Source of the DNA: Aphidius gifuensis | Lineage: Eukaryota > Arthropoda > Insecta > Hymenoptera > Braconidae | Assembly (NCBI RefSeq): GCF_014905175.1 | Contig: NC_057789.1 | Location: 28,516,555-28,580,554, forward strand | Direction: 5' to 3' | Length of the DNA: 64,000 nt | Shown here: positions 23,201-35,600 of the stretch, piece by piece | How positions within the stretch are numbered: position 1 is the first letter of the stretch | Layout of the letters: every line of letters begins with the position of its first letter | Notes under the pieces: model-generated | What the model was told of the DNA's origin: nothing | Databases searched by the model: none | The model's input: the letters and a program-made list of their open reading frames with translations, nothing else | Made by a program: the position numbers and the translations under genes

Positions 23201-25944
23201 ATTTATGAAAAATATTTAATACCATACTGGTTATCTTGATGGACTTTATCTTGATAATCATTGCTAAATTTGGTGATTATATTTTAATTTTTTTTTGATT
23301 ATAAATTTGATTTTTTATAGTTGAAAAATTTATATATAATAATTTTGATATGTGTGTATTTATATTAACTCAAAGATTAAGAGAATAAAATAAATTGACT
23401 GAGCACATCATCATCTAGCTTGGTCATTGGTCGCAGAATACTTACGACAGGTTGTTTGTATAATGGTAGGGGGGTTTTAATGGGGAGTTGAATACGCGCT
23501 TTGAGGGAAAGAAAGAATGTCGTTTGTATATTTCGGCATCGACAAAAACCAGAACCCCTTTTTCGCTTGAACTTCTCAGATATATATTTTTTGATCAAAG
23601 AAAAGACGAAATAAAAAATTGTCTGTGTGCACAGAATTAAAAAAAAACAATCCCAAATGATTGTCGAAAATCAACGGAATGAAGAATACAATTTCATGGA
23701 TAAATTTTTTTATTTTTAATTATCAAAAATTCAAAATTAATTCTAGATAAATTTGATTTCTTTTTTTTTTTTTTTTCTTCTCTTTCGACATATTTGAATA
23801 TTAAATATAAACTATTATATATATAGTAAATTTTTTATTTTATTTTGCATAAATTTTATTGGCATTTGAAATTTTTTTAAACCAGTTGATTTAACCTTGT
23901 GTTTGTTATTTTATTTTTAATATTAATTATAATTATTAAGAGTAAATTTTTATTCTCGATGGTTGTATATATTTTTGGCTGACAATTTATGCCTCAGTTG
24001 TAAATATTAAAATATATAAATATAATTGTGTGTGTGGTTGTTGAGTCAAAGAACATTCACAAGTATATATCGACAAAAATTTTTTTTGAAGGGCCTTTCT
24101 ACGTTCCTCACATCTCTTTATGAGACAGTATACCGCCTCCAGGTCTGTTAATTAGCACAGAGATTTTATTTTATTTTTTAAATAGTATATATTTTATATA
24201 TTTTTTTTAATTTTATTATTTTTAACCATCATAATACACGTCAATATTCACGCAAGTTATAATAAATAAAACAAAAAATTATTTTAAATAACAGTCTGCT
24301 ATTAAATTGACTCGTGATTTACTTGTAAAAATTTTTATTTATAATTTTTTAAAAAGCTCTGAATTTGTTGTAAATTATAAACCAATTTTTCAAATTAAAT
24401 TTTGATCATTAAAAAAATATTAATCAAGTTGAAATGAGCTGATAAATAATTGTTTAAATTTAATTTTGCTTTTCATTTTTGTGGCTATAAGTTAGACACT
24501 GAGCTTTAAAGCACGAATTAATAATTGATTAATTTACTTGAATAATCAATAATTAATAAATGATTAATTGATTTACTCGAAAATTATTACTATTTTTTGG
24601 TTTGTTAAATTTATCAAGTACGTATTTTAGAAAAGACAAATCATGGAAAATATAAAGCTAAATAAAGCTTTATAATAAAGCTCGTTCAGTGATATAATAT
24701 ATATAGAAAAATATTTAGTGTTTGGACAGTGTGAATAAAGAAAATAAGGTCTGTGGGAATCGTAAATTTTATTGATGCCAAGTGTTCTCCAGAGAGACAT
24801 TCCAGGACGAGAAAGTGGCCCTATCGGGATCCAGCAACAAGTGTAACATTGTCGCTAATAAAACCTTGTAAAAAACATATATAACATTAATTTTATAAAT
24901 AAAAATCAAAAGCTGCTACAGTTATTTAACAGAAAAAAAAAACAAATTAATCAATTTTAAAATATACCATTAAATATTCAGATTCAATCAGACTTTTTGA
25001 GGCTATCAAATAAAATAAAAATAATAAAAATATATTAATTTATAAGTTGCCAAATAGATTTCATAAATTGTGCAAACATTTAACAATTTTCTTAGAAGTA
25101 CGTGGTGCTTCTTTGGCATAAATGTTTGATGGTTTAACTTGTTGTACGTGACGATGGACGAGTACACGTCAACAGCATCCAATCAAAATGAAAAAAAATA
25201 AATAAAATTTATACGAGACACACACAAATACATTGTACAAACGATAATAGTTAATTCAAATAAAAAAAAAAACGATATAAAAATAAACAGCACGTGATGA
25301 TGAGTCTTGAATGTTTATATAATTTTTTTTTTTATTTTATTTATTCAATAAATTTTATGTTTATTTTATATCTATTTATCTTTGGTCTTATTGAACTGTG
25401 AGATTGAAAAAAAAAAAAAAAATCATCTCTTTTGATCGTATATCTATCAAAATTAAATATCATGATTTATATTTTTTTTTTTTGTAAATATATATAAATT
25501 TTTTTGTAGCTTTGGTTGATTTTTATTTATACTTTTTATTAGTGTCTACATTTTTTTGTCACATGTGCGGGAACATGCTGTTTACGCATATAGTACCTTG
25601 CTCGTTTGTCAAGTGTTAAACACTGTGCGTGTGGGGGGAGGGGGCCCTCACCGGTCCTCACTGACTCTCTTCCCTTTAACTAAAATACGCGTATATCTTT
25701 CACCCTATCGCACAACCCCCCAGTGGCGATGCCCGTGCCTCTTGATTAACGAGACATCACCCTCTCCGACCAACAAACTCGCATAGCTCTATATATGTAC
25801 ATAATTTTATTCCTCATATATATTTTGTATGTATATATGTTTACCTCTTGTCGACAACTGGACCCTCTTTCTCACAGTTGTATTGTTGCTGCATTGTTTC
25901 ATGTACTTTACTGCATATTGCACCAATCAATTTTCTAATATTAT
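20217..25944. other. Gene-poor AT-rich tract
   Basis: Long A/T runs with GC-balanced islets at ~21400-21560, ~21800-21900, ~22010-22200, ~23390-23590 (minus-strand donor-like GTCGTAAGTATT near 23440), ~24770-24860, ~25080-25180 and ~25550-25800. None combines an ATG or acceptor, codon bias and a donor in a way I can defend. They may be conserved non-coding elements of a long intron. Confidence 0.45.
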
Positions 25945-26612
25945 ATATATTACTCTAAAAATTATACAGCTCTTAAATTTATAAACAATATTTCGTTCAT
26001 CTTTTTTATCTTATCAATTTTTATGCAAGCTCATACGAGCATCGAAAAATCAATTTTTCATATTATCACATTGGTAAAAAAAAAGTGTAAATACTATTTT
26101 CAAAATTTTACATTTTAAATAGACTTTTTTTTTTTCATTTTTTAGCATCAATGATTTTTCAATGTGTGACAATATTTATCGTTCAAATAAATTACCAAAA
26201 AAATTTCACTGTAGATAACCAATATTTGAATGAAAAAAAATAAAATAAAACAAAAAAAAAAAAACGGTAATTCTATTAATATATATATTGAAAAGAGAAA
26301 AAAAATAATAATCAATTTTATATTTAATTTTTATTTTATCTTGGTGATAATTTAATATAAAAAAAAAAAAAAACAAAATATTTATAATACACTGTAGGCA
26401 ACAGAAGTTTTAAAATTATCTATAAAATAATACTTTTCAATCAATTAATAATTTCAAGTATTATTTAAATAAACATAGCTTTTTTTTTTATTTATATATT
26501 TTTTTAAAAATATATATACTTAAATATTTATTGTATTTTAATGTTAAAAGTATTTAAATATATTTGTGATAATATTGAAAGTCCAAATAGCCCGACAATC
26601 CTAAGCACAAGG
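25945..26612 (+). repeat. Left arm of a 0.6-kb inverted duplication
   Basis: This segment is the diverged reverse complement of 29493-30058. Shared anchors include TTTATGCAAGCTCATAC, ACTGTAGGCAACAGAAG and the inner end GAAAGTCCAAATAGCCCGAC. The left arm has ~50 bp (about 26118-26168) and ~16 bp that the right arm lacks. Substitutions and length changes in A runs indicate an old event, not an assembly echo. Confidence 0.85.
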
Positions 26613-29492
26613 TGGTCGAATAAATTTGCATAAAATTATCTTAACGTATGTCTTTTCATACATATCTTGATTTTCCTCTCGGTGAATATTTATTTTTCTT
26701 AATGAAAAATATTTAAACTTACTCTGCATATAATACACTATTTTTGCTGTATCAAGTTTCACTTAATCTGCAGAGAAAAAAAAGGAGAGCTTTAAAAATA
26801 AAAAGCCAAGTATATATGACTCATTGAAATTAAGTGGATCAATTGAGATTATATATATTTTGACACAATTGGAGGAGATAGATAAACCTCGAGGATGAAT
26901 TTTCACGTAAATCCAAAGCAATGCATCGCGACAAAATAGACAGGACACATAAATGCGGCCATTGAAGTAATCGATTGGTGTAAATATATATCTAGATGGC
27001 ACATGGCCCTATGGTCAAATTCATCGGTTTAATGCTCCATACCAGAGAGAGGTCCAAACAAGAGAGAAAGAGAGAAGACAAGCTTTTGTCCACATTCATC
27101 TATCTGTATATATCACTATTAATCGATCCTCCCCAATATATATTTATTTATTTATTTATTTACTGATAACAACGATAAACAATTCCAACTCGTAGCTTTT
27201 AGTTTTTATTATTTTTTTTTTTTTCGTTCTACAATAATTTCATTTTATATAGGTATAAATAAATAAAGTAATGATTTTATTTTTTTTGCTTTTAAAAATA
27301 GAAACAAATTGACGGGAAATTTATTTTTTGATGACTTAATTAGTACGCTTCGATGAATTTTGTAAAATGACAAAAGTATGAAGAAAAAAATCCTATAAAA
27401 GAAGGGTCGAATAAGTCACAGGCATAGTGTCATTATTCGCTACGTTAATCTTGACACTCGGTGAATTATTTTTTATATTTTTTTTTATTTTTTACTTACG
27501 TATACTGGCAAAAATTGTGTCAATTTTTTTTTTTTACTTGGTGTAATGATAATGACGCCTAGATATCAACCATGACGTGGCTGCTTCATGTATCATTTTT
27601 TTTCTCTTTTTTTTGTCATCATCATCATCAGTGTTGTTCTCAAAAGTGAGCTTAAATTTTTAATAAAAAAAATACAACAATACGCAATATAAATAAAATA
27701 CAATTAAAGTTTTAAAACAATTTTAAAAATAAATAAAAAAAAAAGAGGTTGATTATTGTTATTATTATTATTTAATTTTCATGAGAAAAAATAAAAAAAA
27801 TAAAAAATTAGATGAATATATAAAGGTGAAGATAAAGTTGAAGAAGCAGAATAAAGAAATGATGATAACCAAGTACCCCTCGACGCAACAGTGGAAAATT
27901 AAATGGGGCTGACTCTTGATTAGTTTGGTGATCCAATTCAGCTCCACCTTTCTTTATTCTCATGCTCATACTTAATCCAGTATTATGAATATCATGATCA
28001 TTTTTATTTTCTTAGGTAAAAAAATAATATCACCCTTTAAACTTTATTCACTTTTTTTTTTATTCTATCCTTTTAACCCTTTATTATTTTTTCAACTGTC
28101 GATATATACTATTGTCTTGATAAAAAATAATCCAAAGTTTCAGACGAAAAAAGAAAATGAATATAAAATAACCACAGAGAGAAAGAGAGTGCAAAATGTA
28201 GTAACAATTTTACTTTTTTTTTATTTTTCAACTTTTCTATTGGTTTATAGGTATTTCGAATCATCTCACGAATTGTATTTTGGTACTTTCAAAGAATTAT
28301 ATAAGACTGAAGAAGAAAAGAGGGTGGATGAGAATAAAATGGATATAGTTAGAAAAAAAAAAAAAAAAAGCCTTGGGGACATTTATGACTGAGGACTGTG
28401 TCTAAGTTACGATCTCTGTAATAAGTGCTTTCAATGAAACCTGGACCTTGTTATTCTTCATATATATTTTTTATTATTATTTATCTTTTCATTTTTTTTT
28501 TTTTTTTTATTATGGGCCACACATTTTGATGCGTTAAAACGTTATCATGAATTAACGTGTATAGTATTTATATTATTTTAGTACATGTGTGTGGTAAAGT
28601 CCAGAGAAATATTATTTAATTAACGATATAGTCTCTCCTCTGGCTCCTGGAACTTTGGACCTTGGCATCTTCTCTTCTTTAGTCCCATGAAAGTCGTAAA
28701 TAAAAAGTGGTATTTCCTCTTTAACCTTCCAAGTCGCGTTCTATATACACAAGTAACAATTTTTTTATTTTTTTCTTTTTGTTATATTATTTCATTCTTT
28801 CTTTTTGGCTTGCTTTCTTTTTATTCATTGTGGTATCCATTTTGATTACTTTTTTTTTTTATTTATTTATTATTATAAATATATTTTATTTATTTCTTTT
28901 GATTCTTCATTTTTTGTCGTGTCCATTATTTCGACTTGACTCATTTTCGCTTCTGTACTGGTTCTCTTTGTTGTGCGGCTTTTTTGGTTTTTTAAATTTT
29001 TTTAAGATTGCTAAAATTTAAACTTGTTTTTTTTTTTATATAAAAGAATTTATTTTCAGTTAATAGTGATGTACTTTTTAGTCGATTAGTTCGCTGATGT
29101 GAATTTAAGTTGAAAATTTTGTATTACTTTTGCGTGTTTGAACTTGAGAATTTTGTGGTGGATTTTAATTGTACAATCCAGATATGGGGGTTTTTTTTAT
29201 TTATTTTTAAAACAGGTTTATTTAAGTTGAGGAAAAGAGAGTTGGAAAATTTAAGTTTGAATGAGTATAAGAAAAGTAATCTGCCTAATTACCCAGCAAA
29301 AGATACATTCATTTTGCAAGATGGTATTGTATATTTTGGAATGGAATATATCTTGAGGGACAGTCAGCATTAAATTTAAACAAGTGTAACTTGAAAAAAA
29401 AAATATATATTCAATCTCCAAATTTATTGTAGATTTTTTTTTATGGCTTTCGTTTATGGATAGATAATGTTTAGGGAAAAAATGTAGTTTGA
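26613..29492. other. Unique 2.9-kb segment between inverted arms, with a 135-codon ORF
   Basis: The segment contains the longest ATG-initiated ORF of the gene-poor tract, 27985-28392 (plus; starts MNIMIIFIFLGKK). Its N-terminal half is hydrophobic and T-run encoded, and its C-terminal half is charged and Lys/Glu-rich (ELYKTEEEKRVDENK). I recognise no family and no transposase signature. It may be a chance ORF in AT-rich DNA. Islets near 26880-27060, 27870-27990 and 28620-28760 are more GC-balanced but not interpretable. Confidence 0.3.
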
Positions 29493-30058
29493 CTTGTGCC
29501 ATGAATTGTCGGGCTATTGGACTTTCATCACAAATACATTTAAATACTTTTAACATTAAAATACAATAAATATTTTTAAAAAAATATATAAATATAAAAA
29601 AAAGCTATGTTTATTTAAATAATACCTGAAATTATTAATTGATTGAAAAGTATTATTTTATAGATAATTTTAAAACTTCTGTTGCCTACAGTGTATTATA
29701 AATATTTTGTTTTTTTTTTTTTTTCATTTTAAATTATCACCAAGATAAAATAAAAATTAAATATAAAATTGATTATTATTTTTTTTCTCTTTTCAATATA
29801 TATATTAATAGAATTACCGTTTTTTTTTTTTGTTTTATTTTATTTTTTTTCATTTAAATATTGGTTATCTACAGTGAAATTTTTTTGGTAATTTATTTGA
29901 ACGATAAATATTGCACTATTTAAAATGTAAAATTTTGAAAATAGTATTTACACTTTTTTTTTACTAATGTGATTTTTCGATGCTTGTATGAGCTTGCATA
30001 AATATTAAAAAAAAATTTGTTTATAAAATAAAGAGCTTTAATTTTTGGTGTAATATAT
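29493..30058 (-). repeat. Right arm of the 0.6-kb inverted duplication
   Basis: Reverse-complement partner of 25945-26612. The inner end (ATTGTCGGGCTATTGGACTTTC) and the outer end (AGCTTGCATAAATATT) both align. Together the arms could be long terminal inverted repeats of a dead DNA transposon, or an inverted segmental duplication. No target-site duplication was identified. Confidence 0.85.
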
Positions 30059-32636
30059 TTTTATATAAAATTTTTCTTTGTATATATTACGAGTTGTTTA
30101 AAATCTTTGGTTGGTTTGAGCTTGGTTTAATGTTAAAACCACAAAATTTCATGCTGTCACATTCGAAATTATTCAAAGATATTTTACTGAAATAATGGTA
30201 GTGGTTTTAGCTCAACATTCAGGTGGTAAACGCGTTGATGATGGGAATGATATGTATAAAAGGGAGAAAGGACTTTAATAATCATCAATATTGATTGACA
30301 TTTCATCACTATCACCATATATTATAACATTATCAATAATACAACTATTCAATTTCAAAATTATATCTCTCTTTTTTTCAAGCATTTTTTCTCTTCAATT
30401 TTCATTAGTCAACATTTTTTATACAAGTAAAAAATAAAAAATCAAAGTATGTCATTTATTTTATCTTCATGCTGTTTTTCTATATTTTTTTTTCTAATTT
30501 ATTTATTTTTACCATTTTTTTTATCTTTGCAGCATAGGTTACTCTCGGGGCATTGTCCCGGGGGCAAATACGGTCTAGGCACCTCGGCGCCCTGGCGTCC
30601 CGACGCTTCGTCTCTTTCACTACCACCTAGTGATATTGTACTTTCAACTTTTTCAAGCATTTTATCACAATGTCCTGCATCCATATTTTCAGCCAAATGA
30701 AAATTCGTCGACCGAATAAATTTTCTTTTTATTTTTGCTTCCCAAAAAAAAAAATAATATCAACTCGAGAAAATTAAATTAATTTCATCAGTTTCATCTA
30801 AATTTCCTTTATTTTTTTTACTTAAATAATAGAAAAAAATTATTTTCAAATCAATAGTATATTTATACTTGTCTAGAATTCAATCATTTCTTTATAAAAA
30901 AAATCACATAAATTTATCAAAGCAGGTGTTTTAATTATGATAAAAATTTTTCAACAAAAAAAATAATACATCAATTTATTATTTAAAAAAAAAAACTATT
31001 GTATTGTGGTAACTAATATGAGCAAGGATTTTAAGGGTAAAGGTTGCTTGAAAGGGATTCATATCAGTAAATTAATTACAGCTTAAAACATCGTTAGGTT
31101 TTAAGGGTGGCGAGGGGTGTCAGTGGTACGGATTCGGTTATTAACGCAGTACATCATACTTGTGGACTAGTCTCTCCCTTTCCCTCTCTCTTTCTCTTAC
31201 TCTCATTTAACTCATTTTATTATTATTATTTTTTTTCATATCGTTATCAAATTCTTTGTCCAACTTTCTGGCCATTCCGGCTGTTACTGTTAAACACAGA
31301 TTATCCCTCACACTCATGTCTCGTACACACGAGGCTCAATAATATGGATAATGGATATGAAAAATTATGTAATATATTGATGTTGTAAATGGCCATTTTG
31401 GCAATTACAGATATTGGAAAAACTTGGCTTTTATTATAACATTTTAACTATACAATAATGGATAATTGTTGTTATGGGAATTATTTATTTTCATTTTTAT
31501 TTTTCGTTGTAATAAAATTGTTATAAAATGTCATAAAAAATTTAACTTTCACTTTAAATTTTTTTGTACTATTTTATATATGAACAATTGTTTTACGATT
31601 AAGGCGTTTTTTTTTTTTATGATAAATTTTATTGTTCACTTGTTATTTAACTTTTTTTTTTTTTTTTTTGTATTGAGAATGTAATTTAACGAGACATACT
31701 TTACTATAGACATAAAGTCACTTTATTTAAAAAAAAAAAATAATTTAATTTCTGGTTGAACTTGTTTTCTTGTTGTTTGAATTATTATCATGGTAAAATC
31801 GGTATTTACAAAGTTGCTTGGTAAATATATACTTTAAGTACGAAACTTTTAAGTTGTATTTACTTGGCTGGAAATTAGAGAGATGGTGTTGGCTAGTTGT
31901 ATCGATCCAAAGTTATTGCCTCTGTTGAATCCATCAGATGTAATATCATCTTGAAATGCCGAGCCAACAAAGTAACTTAATTGAAATAAAAAAAAAAATA
32001 AATAATGTACAAATAAATAACTCATCTTAAATAATAATTAAACAAAAATAAATTTTTTTTTATATAAAAAAAATAAAATTAATTAATAAAATTTTAATTC
32101 TAATTATATTAAATTTATTATTTAAAATTAAAAAAATATTAGAAAAATTCAAGGACAATTCAAGCATAAATAGTGTAAATGTGTTGGAATTTAAAATATG
32201 ATTTACACAATGTCATTTTGCTAAAATATTTTTCTACTTGATAATTTATATTCCCATTAAAAATACCTTATCAATTTTATATTTTTAAATCTTCAAAAGA
32301 ATCCCTTGTCTTGCGTGTCTCACCAAAAATTCAGCTAAATTTCCTTGTCATAATCTTTGTTCTCAATTCATCAAAAATTCCACACTTGTTTCATTAAAAT
32401 ACTATCAAATAATGACAAATATTTTCAGTCAATAAATTATTATCTTTCTCAATTAATCCCCAAACATAATTCAAAATTTTCAAATGACCAAAAAATAAAA
32501 AAAGAAAACAAAAATTCCAGGCTAAAAAAAAAACCTATAGACGGAATAATTAGCCATAAATGAAGTGGCAATTTGAAATATCCATTTAAAAAAAAAAAAA
32601 AGTAACTATATATAAATAGAAAAAAAAAAAAAAACA
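30059..32636. other. AT-rich tract with a coding-like islet at 30.5-30.7 kb
   Basis: The islet 30533-30700 follows a strong plus-strand acceptor (TTATCTTTGCAG) and stays open for 55 codons to a TGA (HRLLSGHCPGGKYGLGTSAP...). On the minus strand an ATG at 30684 opens 61 codons (MDAGHCDKMLEKVESTISLG...) to a stop at 30499. Both readings show plausible codons in part; neither matches a family I know. A further islet is at ~31090-31350. Neither is callable as a gene. Confidence 0.3.
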
Positions 32637-32667
32637 GGTCTTGAATCCTTTCCGGTCTTTCAAGACC
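32637..32667. repeat. Small 9-bp stem hairpin
   Basis: GGTCTTGAA and TTCAAGACC flank a 13-base loop in a GC-balanced islet (32637-32760). It is too short for a pre-miRNA. No T-run follows that would make it a pol III signal. Confidence 0.5.
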
Positions 32668-35600
32668 AGAGAGTGAAGATTCGCTGAGCGATAATGGAAC
32701 TCTGCAAGTTGCATTTGTCGAGACTATATATATTTTTATAGTACAATCATGAATGTACTGTATTTATAATGTATAAATTCAAGTAGAAGGGATTTAAAGA
32801 CACTGAAAATACAAACGTGTAAATAAGAAAGTTAAGCCTCAAGCATTTTTCATTTAAATATGTTTAGATTTATTATTTTAATACACTTATTTTATTTTAT
32901 TTATAATAAATAAAAATATGTCTTTTCTTCTGTCTATAACTTGAAAAAAAAAAATAATATAGCCCTAGGTAAATTATCCCCGGATGTTATTTAAACACGT
33001 GACTCAAAGCCTTATTTAAAAATTGCAGAAAAATTTTGATGCATCATCAGCTTCATCGACATCATAAGCTTGATATCCGGCTTGAAAAAAGTAACATGTA
33101 TACTATCATTGATCTCACTGACTATATTTATTTTCTTCTCTCTTATTCATCTTGATATTTTTTTTATCTCTTGTATTTGTATTTCTTGTTTCATTTATTT
33201 TTGCGTAGGTGAATTCCTGTGGGTTTATTTTCACGACATTGGAAGATCTTTTTTCATTTTATTCCAACAGACTTTTCGTCGACATCCAAGACGATAGTGA
33301 CAAGCTCAAGGAGGAGTAGAATGAGGAGGAAAAGAAAAAGGCTATACTTGAGAATAAGTTTGTTAGGTGTTCGTGCCTATACAGCTGAGGAGGTTACTCC
33401 CGGAGGACTGAGAATTCATCCAAGGATTCTTTAGCGCCCGCGTATATATATCTGACTTCATTTTATTTTCTTCAACCTTTTTATCATGTTAGTTATTTTT
33501 TTTTTTTTATTTATTTTGTAGAACGTCTGTTGGATATATTTTCTAGACGTTAGAAATATATATATATATACACTTGAATAGAAGTAAAAAAAAAAAAATT
33601 TATATCAAAGTCTCAATGGACATTTCTAACCTGATGATGGAAATGTACTCAGTTTGACCATGAAGTAGAAAATTAAATGAACTTTTGTGCCCTTGGTCTT
33701 GAAATTATATTCAACCTTTTTTTATTTTTTTTATTTTTTCATCAGTCTATTCTTGTCGTCTTGAAGTAGAGAATCCACGAGCTTTTTTCATCTAAAAAAA
33801 TTTAAAAAACTTGGTATTAATTATTTAAATAAATAAATGCATATTATTTATTTATAAATTGAGGAACAATTGGAATATTTAATGATAATATTTATAACAA
33901 TAAAATAATTGCTATTATTATCATATTGCTTGTGCAAATTTTTAATCAAGCATAACTGCATCATCACTACCAATTCATTTGATGTCAAGTTCTGTTATAC
34001 TGCAATTTTATATTTTTAATATACAAAATTATATTACTATCATTGTTATTTTCTTTTTTAGTAATATTGTGAAGAAACGTGTCGAATTGATGATTGAGTA
34101 TTTTATATTTTTATCCAAGTAGATAAAAATTTTACCAAGGATTTTTTTGTATCTCTCTCTCTCTCTCTTTCTCTCTGTGTATCATAAATGCATGAAAAAA
34201 AATTTCACAAAGAGTATTTTTATTGTAGAAATTTCTTAGTTGTAATACATTGTAAATTTATGAGAGATTATTAAGAACCAGCAGGTATCCCTGCTATCCC
34301 GGTCATCTTCTACACGCTGATGAAAAAAAAAAAATTATAAAATTGCTCTAATTTTATCCAGAAGATAGAGAAATTAATTAAACAATTATTTTTTTTTACT
34401 TTTTATATTTCTAAATATATTCTAAACAATAAAAATCTTTCAGAAAATATTCCACTGTAAAATAAATTACAAAGAAATTAGAAAAGAATCTTTAGAAATA
34501 TTTTCGCCAGGTGGTTAATTTATTGCCAGGATATTTTGACTGAAATATTTTTAGCATACAGCTGCACCATCAATACCCAGTCATTAAAAATAAATAAAAT
34601 TAAAAAAAGAGATAAAAAGAGAGATGAAAAAATTAAAAATGGATGAGCTTGCATAAAATGTATTAGCTCTACAATTTCTTGAATGACTGGATCACGTGTA
34701 TTTATAAAACCGATCGAGTTAAAAATTTAAAATAATTTTACTATAGACACAAGATAATATTGAATGAAGAGCCAGTTGGTGATTTGCATCATGATCAAAT
34801 ATTCCATGTCCTCAAGGCTTTCTTAGTGTGTAACATAGTCAATGTTATTTTTTAATAAAATATATAGCTTATCGTCAAACATCGGCTTACACCTCATAAC
34901 TGCCATGCGATGCTTGCAATCCCGTTATCCCGTTAATAAAGTTACATAAAACAGAAAGGACCAAACGATATATATATTTAATATATTTTATTAACAATAT
35001 TTTAAGATTATATTCTCTCTTTCTCTGCACTTGATTTTTTTATTTGTTTGAATATTGCCTTGAGGTAAATAAAAACCAGAGAGTTAATATCATTTCTTGA
35101 AAATCAAGCACAGTGTTAACTTATCGATTTTATATATATATATTTTTTTTTATATATACAAGGGTAGAAATGAAAAATAAAATATAAAAAAATAATGTTA
35201 TAAATCATATAAAATGTAGAGTTCAAATAGCTTATTCTTCGTTTGGTTTTCAGAAACTTTTGGCAAGTGTTGCCTGAAAAATTGAGGGTAATTTGACAAT
35301 AACGTTAAAATGAAAAATAAAGTTTGATATTTTTGTAAGTCAATTTATCAAACTAGCTAACTTTAGTTGTAACTCAAGTATTTAATAAGTTAAATGCTAT
35401 TTTTCATTATTTTTTTTTCCTTCAATGGGATATTGACTTTTTGAAAATGAATAAAGAGGGTGTAACGAGGCTTATGGCTTTCCTCATTCGGACACAAAAT
35501 GACATTAAACATTTTTAAAAAAAAATATTTATTATTATTATACTCCTTTTTTGGATGATGCTAAAGTTGTTGATGAGCTTGGATGACAGGTGTATTGATC

